DNA of 14,152 nt from Massilia sp. UBA2709 (lineage in GTDB: Bacteria > Pseudomonadota > Gammaproteobacteria > Burkholderiales > Burkholderiaceae_D), in assembly GCA_002354135.1 (NCBI GenBank), contig DEKZ01000365.1, forward strand, positions 1 to 14,152, in the 5' to 3' direction. The notes beneath the pieces were generated by a model. The model ran no database searches and was not told the DNA's origin. It was given only the letters and a program-made list of their open reading frames with translations. Of this stretch, positions 1-6,073 are shown in pieces (position 1 is the stretch's first letter; every line of letters begins with the position of its first letter). Made by a program: the position numbers and the translations under genes.

Positions 1-98
1 TGCGTTCGGCGTTTGCGAGCGACATGGCATGGCCAACGGGGCAAGGATGCGCACGTAACGCGTGGGCACGGGGTGCCCACCCTACGGTCAGCGTTTGC
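1..98. other. Intergenic left edge with a REP-like palindrome
   Basis: No gene is supported here. The stretch lies downstream of the 2OG-Fe(II) dioxygenase stop codon and contains the REP-like palindrome listed separately at 58-86. That palindrome is the only structure seen; with no T-run after it, it is not a textbook terminator, although it could still protect the 3' end of the dioxygenase mRNA. Confidence 0.6.
58..86. repeat. REP-like palindrome, copy 1
   Basis: The stem GTGGGCAC/GTGCCCAC has a two-base centre and is followed by CCTACG. Read on the minus strand it has the layout CGTAGGGTGGGC-(6 nt)-GCCCACGCG, the same as the copies at 5949-5977 and 6036-6064. Short intergenic GC-rich palindromes with a conserved flank are typical of REP elements mobilised by RAYT transposases. 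No RAYT gene is present in this window, so that link is an inference. Confidence 0.7.
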
Positions 99-836
99 TT
101 AAGCGTCCTCGCCCTGGAACGCCCCGGCGCGCCAGGTCAGCACCAGCGTATCGCGGTGCCCGTGCTCTTCCAGCGGCTGGATCGGCGTCGATTCGTGGAT
201 GACGGCGGCGTCGTCGAGCAGCAGCATGGTCCACGGCTCGGTCATGGTGAAGCGCTGGCCGCGCGGACCGTTGGCTTCGAAGACGCGGGTCTCGCCGCCC
301 TTGATGCCGGCGCGGCCGATCAGGATCACGGCGACGAAATCGACGCCGTCGCGGTGGGCGCCTTCCGGCGTCGGGCGGCCGATGCCGTCGGCGGTATCGA
401 TGCGGAACTGGTGGGCTTCCACGTACCAGGGCTGCTCGCCCTTCACCTTCGAGCAGACCGCGCCGAGCGCGCGCAGCAGGCGCTGCCAGGCCGGCTGGGC
501 GATGGTCGCGTCCTCGATTGGCTCGAACAGGCGGTGCATGCCGCCGTGCAAGGCGTTGTACTCGACCGGCTGCCAGTGCGCGCGGTGCGGCGTCTGCGCG
601 AGCGCCTCGCCGCTGTCGACGAAGCAGGAATGGCGGCGGCGCCGGTAGCGGCCGCCGTCCTTCAGGTAGTTGTCGAGTTCGAGACGGTCCCAGCTCGGCG
701 CCAGCGCCTGCAGTTCTTCAAGCGTGCAGCCGGACAGCGCGGCGACGTCGCGCGGACGCAGCAGCGCATAGCCTTCGATACGCAGGGCGTCGACGAGGCG
801 GGAAGGATCGGTATAAGGTGGTTCGGAAGTGATCAT
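99..836 (-). CDS. 2OG-Fe(II) dioxygenase family protein
   Basis: This 245-residue cytoplasmic protein fits the 2OG-Fe_Oxy_2 (PF10014) type of Fe(II)/2-oxoglutarate dioxygenase, a group that includes free amino-acid hydroxylases such as the isoleucine dioxygenase IDO. The expected iron ligands are visible as H161-R-D163 (EGAHRDGVDF) and H214 (AVIHEST). R228 in GHRDTLVLTW is the likely 2-oxoglutarate-binding arginine. The N-terminal 100 residues are the variable lid region, and there is no signal peptide. The ATG at 836 is preceded only by a weak Shine-Dalgarno sequence. The gene follows the TonB receptor on the same strand across a 97-bp gap holding a palindrome and tandem repeats, so it need not share its transcript. 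The substrate cannot be told from sequence; an amino-acid or peptide hydroxylase is the family-based guess. Confidence 0.85.
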   Translation of the reverse strand: MITSEPPYTDPSRLVDALRIEGYALLRPRDVAALSGCTLEELQALAPSWDRLELDNYLKDGGRYRRRRHSCFVDSGEALAQTPHRAHWQPVEYNALHGGMHRLFEPIEDATIAQPAWQRLLRALGAVCSKVKGEQPWYVEAHQFRIDTADGIGRPTPEGAHRDGVDFVAVILIGRAGIKGGETRVFEANGPRGQRFTMTEPWTMLLLDDAAVIHESTPIQPLEEHGHRDTLVLTWRAGAFQGEDA

Positions 837-871
837 CCCGGTAGCGTAGCACTTTTCCCATGGAGCGGTGG

Positions 872-893
872 AAGAGGCGGCCGGCCGCCTCTT
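872..893 (-). terminator. 22-bp perfect palindrome downstream of the TonB receptor
   Basis: The half-site AAGAGGCGGCC is followed directly by its reverse complement. It lies 41 bp past the receptor stop codon and 36 bp before the dioxygenase start. As RNA it would form a very GC-rich hairpin once a loop is taken from the centre. There is no T-run behind it on either strand, so a Rho-independent terminator is only one reading. A palindromic protein-binding site or 3'-end stabiliser would look the same. Confidence 0.4.
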
Positions 894-894
894 G

Positions 895-933
895 CGCTAC
901 GTCAACTCGCTACGTCAACGCGCTTCGTCAACT
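895..933. repeat. Three tandem 13-bp repeats abutting the receptor stop codon
   Basis: Three consecutive units read CGCTACGTCAACT, CGCTACGTCAACG and CGCTTCGTCAACT with no spacer. The last base of the third unit touches the TonB receptor stop codon (934-936). The array sits between that stop and the palindrome at 872-893. It is non-coding in the accepted annotation. It may be slipped-strand duplication or an array of binding sites. Confidence 0.75.
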
Positions 934-2991
934 TCACCAAGTTTTGGTGAGCGTGACACGGAACGAGCGCGGCTCGATCGGATGGAAGTGGATGTCCTCG
1001 CGCGCTTCAGGCTCGCCGGCCAGCTGAGAGGCATAGAAGTAGTCGATCGCCGAGTCACGCCGGTTGGCGAGGTTGAAGCCTTCGAGTTCGAGCTGCATGT
1101 CCTTGCCGATGCGGTAGCCGATCCGTCCGTTGAGCGTGGTGCTGGCGTGCGAACGCACGCTGTTGTCCTCGATGAGCGGACGCGGACCGAAGTAGCGCAG
1201 GCGCAGCGCGCCCGACCACGGACCGACCTTGTCGACGGTGAGGGCCAGCTGGCCCACGCCTTCGACCGCGCCGGGAATCCTGTCTCCCGCCGGGTTGCCG
1301 CCGCGCGAGCGGGCGCGCGCAAAGGCGGCGTCGAAGTCGACCGCCAGCCACTTCAGGGGCCGCCAGTAGTTCGAGAACTCGACACCAATACGGCGGCTGG
1401 CGTCGCCCGCTTCCGTCATGCCGGCGTCGCCGATATAGGTCAGTTCGGAGTCGAAGTCGAGCTTGTACAGCGACACGGCGGTCTGCATCTTGGGTATTGC
1501 TTCCGTGCGCAGGCCCAGCTCCGTGCCGCGCGAACGCACCAGGCCCGGCGTGCGCTCGACGCTTTCCAAGGTCGCCGGGTCGATGCCGGCGACCGTGCCG
1601 CGCGCATCGTTGCTGTGGAAGCCGTGGCCATAGTTCAGGTAGAACTCGGTCGAATCGAGCGGCGCCAGGATCAGGCTCAGCGAGGGGCTGAGCTGGGTGT
1701 CGCTGGCGCGCCCGCTGTTCTCCAGGCGGTCGCTGCGCACGTCGAAGCGGTAGCGGTCGGCGCGCACGCCGGCCACCGTGCGCACCACGGCGTTCCAGCG
1801 CGTGGCGCTCTCGACGAACAGGCCGCCGCTGGTTTCGACGATGTGGTCCGCGCGCGTGGTCGAGAGCACCTGGCGCGCCCGCGTGTTGTAGAGCCCATTG
1901 AAGATGTTGTCGTTCTGCAGGCGCGCGCCGACCGTCAGGTCCGAGGCCATGGTGTCGCTGCGGTGCACGTGCCAGGTCTGGGTGGCGTCCAGGCCGCTGG
2001 TCACGCGCCGGTCCGGCTGGGCGAACTGGTCGCCGTTGACCGGGTCGTTGAGAAAGTAGGTGAAGTTCGAGAACAAATCGAGCTGGTTGCGGATCACGTA
2101 GGCGCTCAGCCTGGAGGCCGAGTCGGCGTCGGTCTGGCGCCAGATGCCCGACAGGCTGTAGCGGCGTGCGTTGCCGCCGTCGGTCTCGTCGATGGCGTCG
2201 AAGCGGCCGATCGAACCGTCCTGCACCGCGCGCAGCGGGATCTGGTCGGTGGCATTCCAACGGCCGCGGTAGGCCATCGCCGTCACGCTCCAGCCGTTGT
2301 TGGCGAAGCCGCGGCTGTAGCGCAGCACGGCATTCGTCTTGCGGTAGTCGTCCGGGCGCGTCCACGGACCGTCGTTCTTCATCCCTTCCAAGGCATACAG
2401 CAGGACGCCACCGGCCACTTCCGGCGCGCCGGCAACCACGCCGCGCGCGAAGCCGTCCTGGCCCAGCGTGAGGCTGGCGAGGTCCTTCACCAGGCGGTTG
2501 GCGTAGGTGACTTCGGCGCTGCCGGCCGAGGAAAAGTCGCCGCTGCGCGCCGAGTACGGACCCTTGCGGTAGTCGAGGCGGCCGACCAGTTCCGGGATCA
2601 GGAAGTTGACGTCGGTCCAGCCCTGGCCGTGGGCGTGGCTGCGCTGGTTGACCGGCATGCCGTCGACCCAGGTCGCGAGATCCGTGCCGTGGTCGAGGTT
2701 GAAACCGCGCAGGTAAAACTGGTTGGCCTTGCCTTCGCCGCTGTGCTGGCTGGCGATCAGGCCCGGCATGGCTTCCAGCATTTCGCCGGGGCGGTAGGCG
2801 GTGCGCGCGGCCAGCTCCTTCTGGCCGACGGTGCCGGCGTTGGCGGAATCGGCGATGCCGAGCTGGCTCATGCGCGAACCTTCGACCAGCACGCGCTGCA
2901 GCACGAGGTCGTCCGCCTGCGCGGCGCAGTGGAGGAATAAAGCAGGGAGGGCGCAGAACAGCGCGCAGGGCAGGGGGCGAAGCTGGATCAT
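934..2991 (-). CDS. TonB-dependent outer-membrane receptor
   Basis: This 685-residue protein has a signal peptide at about residues 1-26 (cleavage after AQA). A possible TonB-box region follows at about 28-40 (LVLQRVLVEG), then a plug domain at roughly 45-165 with the typical run YLRGFNLDHGTDLATWVDG, LIPELVGRLDYRKGP and SGDFSSAGSAEV. The rest is a 22-strand-type beta-barrel ending in LTKTW, a C-terminal aromatic as expected for BAM-inserted proteins. Such receptors import siderophores, vitamins, sugars or peptides across the outer membrane using TonB energy. The start ATG overlaps the stop of the DUF6702 gene (ATGA at 2988-2991), so translation is coupled to it and, through it, to the M1 peptidase. 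No N-terminal signalling extension or FecIR-like pair is seen. The ligand is unknown; the neighbouring protease makes a peptide plausible. Confidence 0.92.
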   Translation of the reverse strand: MIQLRPLPCALFCALPALFLHCAAQADDLVLQRVLVEGSRMSQLGIADSANAGTVGQKELAARTAYRPGEMLEAMPGLIASQHSGEGKANQFYLRGFNLDHGTDLATWVDGMPVNQRSHAHGQGWTDVNFLIPELVGRLDYRKGPYSARSGDFSSAGSAEVTYANRLVKDLASLTLGQDGFARGVVAGAPEVAGGVLLYALEGMKNDGPWTRPDDYRKTNAVLRYSRGFANNGWSVTAMAYRGRWNATDQIPLRAVQDGSIGRFDAIDETDGGNARRYSLSGIWRQTDADSASRLSAYVIRNQLDLFSNFTYFLNDPVNGDQFAQPDRRVTSGLDATQTWHVHRSDTMASDLTVGARLQNDNIFNGLYNTRARQVLSTTRADHIVETSGGLFVESATRWNAVVRTVAGVRADRYRFDVRSDRLENSGRASDTQLSPSLSLILAPLDSTEFYLNYGHGFHSNDARGTVAGIDPATLESVERTPGLVRSRGTELGLRTEAIPKMQTAVSLYKLDFDSELTYIGDAGMTEAGDASRRIGVEFSNYWRPLKWLAVDFDAAFARARSRGGNPAGDRIPGAVEGVGQLALTVDKVGPWSGALRLRYFGPRPLIEDNSVRSHASTTLNGRIGYRIGKDMQLELEGFNLANRRDSAIDYFYASQLAGEPEAREDIHFHPIEPRSFRVTLTKTW

Positions 2992-3488
2992 GGTGTGGGG
3001 CGCGTCGGCTGTTCGACGTTGTTGCGGTCAAAGGTGAGGGTGCGCACGGCATTGCCCTCGTTGAGGTTGACGGTGTTGACCTGGTCGGGCAGGAAGTCGG
3101 TCAGCACCTCCTGGTGGACCGTGCCCGCCTTCCACAGCGGGGTCTGCTCGACTTCCTGGTAGATCGTCACGTAGTCGGCGTTGACCGTCATGCCGACCCA
3201 GCGCACGTTCAGGCGGGTCTTGTCCTGGCCGTACAGCCAGAAGCGCTGGTCGATGTACTTGCGCAGCACGTCCTGGTCTTCCGGATCGGACAGGTCGAAC
3301 TGGCGCCCGTACATATTGGCCAGCAGGCCATCGATGTCGTGCGCCATGTAGGTGTGGACGATCTCGGTGCTGCCGGTGCGGGCATTGAAGGAGATGTCCG
3401 TGATCCCCGCGTGGAAGCGGTGCGCCCATGCCGCCGTGCTCGCGCACAGCAGCAGGGTGGCAAACAGCAGCTTCATCCAGCGCATCAT
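2988..3488 (-). CDS. Small secreted DUF6702-type protein
   Basis: This 166-residue protein has a clear signal peptide: positively charged start, hydrophobic core LLFATLLLCAST and cleavage after AWA near residue 22. The mature part starts HRFHAGITDISFNARTGS and has alternating beta-type segments such as EIVHTYMAHD, LNVRWVGMTV and ADYVTIYQEVE. This matches my recollection of the DUF6702 family, whose function is not known; the family call is from pattern recognition only. Two in-frame ATGs occur (3488 and 3485), and an internal MK at residue 5 could also start the signal peptide. The first ATG overlaps the upstream M1 peptidase stop (ATGA), and its own stop overlaps the receptor start in the same way. 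The tight coupling suggests a periplasmic or outer-membrane-associated partner of the peptidase and receptor. Confidence 0.75.
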   Translation of the reverse strand: MMRWMKLLFATLLLCASTAAWAHRFHAGITDISFNARTGSTEIVHTYMAHDIDGLLANMYGRQFDLSDPEDQDVLRKYIDQRFWLYGQDKTRLNVRWVGMTVNADYVTIYQEVEQTPLWKAGTVHQEVLTDFLPDQVNTVNLNEGNAVRTLTFDRNNVEQPTRPTP

Positions 3489-5872
3489 TGCGCCGCCTTC
3501 GGTGCTGCGGCCTCCACAGCCTTCGCTTCAGGCGTCTTCAGTTTCGTATTGAAGTCCTTCATCATGTCGCTCTGCCGGTTCTGGGTCTTGAACAGCTCCA
3601 GGCGCGACGGCGTGACCTTCCTCGGCCAGGCGTTGTTGCTGGTGTCGATGTCGGCGGTCTCCCAGTACGGGTCCTGGACCAGCGAGACCATCGGCTCGTC
3701 GGTGACGATCAGCTTGGTGATCTTCTTCGGCGAGTAGCGCCAGACTTCGGCCGGGATGCGCTCGACGTACTTCTTGCCGCTCTTGAGCTCGATTTCCAGC
3801 ACCAGCGGCGTCACCAGGCCACCGAGGTTGGAGAAGTCGACCAGGTACAGGTGCTTGCCTTCCTTCAGCAGCGCCTTTTCCCAGTCTTCCAGCTTGGACT
3901 GCGCCTCCTTGAATTTGTTGCGGTCGGCATTCGTGACGGTGAAGTCGTCGTGCTCGTTGTAGAAGTCTTTCAGCTCGGGATGCGCGTCGACGCGGCGCGC
4001 CATGCCCTTGTTGCGCTGGTCGGTCAGCGAGACCGGCTCGGCTTCCTTGGCCTTGCGGCGCCACGCCTTCTCGACTTCCGGGTCCTGGCTGCTGATCGTG
4101 TACTCGCTGATGCCGTCCACGCTCACGTCGACCGCGTCGGTGGTGTAGAACCAGCCACGCCAGAACCAGTCGAGGTCGGTGCCCGAGGCGTCTTCCATGG
4201 TACGGAACAGGTCTGCCGGGGTGGGGCGCTTGAACTTCCAGCGGCGGCCGTATTCGCGGAAGGCGAAATCGAACAGCTCGCGGCCCAGCACTGTCTCGCG
4301 CAGGATGTTCAGCGCGGTCGCCGGCTTCGCGTAGGCGTTGGCGCCGCGCTGGAGCGTCGACTCCGCATTGGTCATGATCGGCACCTGGTTCTTGCTGCGC
4401 ATGTAGTCGACGATGTTGCGCGGCTCGCCACGCTTGGCCGGGTAGCCCTCTTCCCAGGCCTGTTCGGCCAGGAACTGGAGGAAGGAGTTCAGGCCCTCGT
4501 CCATCCAGGTCCACTGGCGCTCGTCGGAGTTGACGATCATTGGGTAGTAGTTGTGGCCGACCTCGTGGATGATCACGCTGATCAAGCCATACTTGGTCGC
4601 CTTCGAATAGGTGATCTCGCCGGTCTTCTTGTCCTTGGTCGGACGCGGGCCGTTAAACGAGATCATCGGGTATTCCATGCCGCCCACCGGGCCGTTCACG
4701 GAAATCGCGGTCGGGTAGGGGTAGTCGAAGGCGTACTTGTTGTACTGCTCGATGGTGTGGATGACGGCCGGCGTGGAGTATTTCTCCCACAGCGGGTTGC
4801 CTTCCTTCGGGTAGTAGGACATCGCCATCACATCGGTGTCGCCGCTCTTGATGCCCTGCGCGTCCCAGATGAACTTGCGGCTCGAGGCAAAGGCGAAGTC
4901 GCGCACCTTGTCGGCCTTGAAGCGCCAGGTCTTCATCGTCTTCGCGCGGCTCTTCTCGGCAGCCTCGGCTTCCGCCTGGGTGACGATGATCACCGGTTTC
5001 GTCGCCTTCTTCGCCTGCGCCAGGCGCTCGCGCTGGGCGCTTGTTAAGACCGCGCCCGGGTTCTGCAGCACGCCGGTCGAGGCCACGATGTGGTCCGACG
5101 GCACCGTGATCTCGACGTCGTAGTCGCCGAACTCCAGCGTGAACTCGCCGTCGCCGAGGTACTGCTTGTTCTGCCAGCCGGCGGCGTCGTAGTAGGCCGC
5201 CATGCGCGGGAACCACTGGGCGATCTCGAAGATGTCGTTGCCGTCTTCCTTGAAGCGCTCGAAGCCCATGCGGCGGCCCAGCACGTTCATCTCGGGGATG
5301 TTGAAGCTCCACTCCAGCGCGAACGAGAAGCGCGAACCCGGCTTCATCGGCTGCGGCAGGTCGATGCGCATCATGGTCTTGTTGATGACGTGATGCAGCG
5401 GGCGGCCGTCCGCCGCCTTCACGCTTTTCACGTTGAAACCACCTTCGAACCGGCGGCTCTCGAAAGCGAAGCGCATGGCGTCGAACTTCACGCCTTCCGC
5501 GCCGCCTTTCTGCCAGGCGTCGCGCGACGGGATGGTCGAGATGTTGCGGTTGTCCGAGTCGCCGCGGAACATGTTCTGGTCCAGCTGCACCCACAGGTAA
5601 GAGAGGGTGTCGGGCGAGTTGTTGTAGTAGGTGACGGTACCCGAGCCGGTAATCGCGCGCTTGTCCTCGTCCAGCGTGGCGCGCAGCTTGTAGTCAGCGC
5701 GCTGCTGCCAGTAGGCATGGCCCGGGGCGCCGGAAGCGGTGCGGGTGCTGGTCGGAGTGGGCAGCAGCTCGTCGAGCTGGCGGAACTTGTCGTCGAACTT
5801 GTCGGCGGCGTGGGCGCCGGCGGACAGGGCGAAGAGGAGGGCGGCGGCGCGCGCCAGGTGCTTCATGTTCAT
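3485..5872 (-). CDS. Secreted M1 family metallopeptidase, downstream paralog
   Basis: This gluzincin of about 795 residues has the M1 zinc site HEVGH at 436-440 and the third ligand E459 in WMDEG (HExxH-18-E). The substrate-binding loop reads GGMEYP at about 397-402, where classical M1 aminopeptidases have GAMEN. The signal peptide MKHLARAAALLFALSAGAHA predicts a periplasmic enzyme that removes N-terminal residues from peptides. The frame stays open to a TTG at 5902, but the ATG at 5872 or 5866 places the signal peptide correctly. No good Shine-Dalgarno precedes either ATG. The C-terminal tail (TPEAKAVEAAAPKAAQ) is low-complexity. It is a tandem paralog of the gene at 6074-8467. Its TGA overlaps the ATG of the DUF6702 gene. 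It may be transcribed by readthrough from the upstream copy or from a promoter in the 201-bp gap. Confidence 0.93.
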   Translation of the reverse strand: MNMKHLARAAALLFALSAGAHAADKFDDKFRQLDELLPTPTSTRTASGAPGHAYWQQRADYKLRATLDEDKRAITGSGTVTYYNNSPDTLSYLWVQLDQNMFRGDSDNRNISTIPSRDAWQKGGAEGVKFDAMRFAFESRRFEGGFNVKSVKAADGRPLHHVINKTMMRIDLPQPMKPGSRFSFALEWSFNIPEMNVLGRRMGFERFKEDGNDIFEIAQWFPRMAAYYDAAGWQNKQYLGDGEFTLEFGDYDVEITVPSDHIVASTGVLQNPGAVLTSAQRERLAQAKKATKPVIIVTQAEAEAAEKSRAKTMKTWRFKADKVRDFAFASSRKFIWDAQGIKSGDTDVMAMSYYPKEGNPLWEKYSTPAVIHTIEQYNKYAFDYPYPTAISVNGPVGGMEYPMISFNGPRPTKDKKTGEITYSKATKYGLISVIIHEVGHNYYPMIVNSDERQWTWMDEGLNSFLQFLAEQAWEEGYPAKRGEPRNIVDYMRSKNQVPIMTNAESTLQRGANAYAKPATALNILRETVLGRELFDFAFREYGRRWKFKRPTPADLFRTMEDASGTDLDWFWRGWFYTTDAVDVSVDGISEYTISSQDPEVEKAWRRKAKEAEPVSLTDQRNKGMARRVDAHPELKDFYNEHDDFTVTNADRNKFKEAQSKLEDWEKALLKEGKHLYLVDFSNLGGLVTPLVLEIELKSGKKYVERIPAEVWRYSPKKITKLIVTDEPMVSLVQDPYWETADIDTSNNAWPRKVTPSRLELFKTQNRQSDMMKDFNTKLKTPEAKAVEAAAPKAAQ

Positions 5873-5948
5873 GGGTATGTAATCTGATTCTGAAAGTGGC
5901 AAACCGGTAGCTGGGCGATTTGCTCAGCCACCGGCTTGTGTCGGAGGG

Positions 5949-5977
5949 CGTAGGGTGGGCACTCGTGCCCACGCGGT
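5949..5977 (+). repeat. REP-like palindrome, copy 2 (left arm of an inverted pair)
   Basis: The order is CGTAGGG, TGGGCAC, TCGTGCCCA, CGCGGT. The stem is GTGGGCAC/GTGCCCAC around a two-base centre. It is in the gap between the two M1 peptidase genes and points toward copy 3, forming a head-to-head pair like the BIMEs of enteric bacteria. Confidence 0.8.
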
Positions 5978-6035
5978 GCGGCGGTGATGTACACATTGCG
6001 GTTCCGACAGGCGGCAACGCCGATCGACCGGTGAG

Positions 6036-6064
6036 ACCGCGTGGGCTCGAGAGCCCACCCTACG
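6036..6064 (-). repeat. REP-like palindrome, copy 3 (right arm of an inverted pair)
   Basis: On the minus strand it has the same flanks as copy 2 (CGTAGGGTGGGC... and ...GCCCACGCGGT); only the central bases differ (TCTCGA here, ACTCGT there). The change at the stem tip is compensated, which keeps the stem paired. It ends 9 bp from the stop codon of the upstream M1 peptidase, so it may act as a 3'-end stabiliser or attenuator between the two paralogs. Confidence 0.8.
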
Positions 6065-6073
6065 TTGAGCCGT

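Noticed and set aside
24..950. 308-codon plus-strand frame at the left edge
   Set aside because: It is the mirror of the 2OG-Fe(II) dioxygenase, which has its iron ligands in place on the minus strand.
868..2940. 690-codon plus-strand open frame opposite the TonB receptor
   Set aside because: Its translation is a low-diversity run of V, A, R, G, D, H and Q typical of the antisense of a GC-rich gene, with no domain. The minus strand encodes an intact receptor with signal peptide, plug and C-terminal aromatic.
5873..5902. Longer start (TTG at 5902) for the downstream M1 peptidase
   Set aside because: It would put ten polar residues in front of a good signal peptide and has no Shine-Dalgarno. 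The ATG at 5872 or 5866 is preferred.
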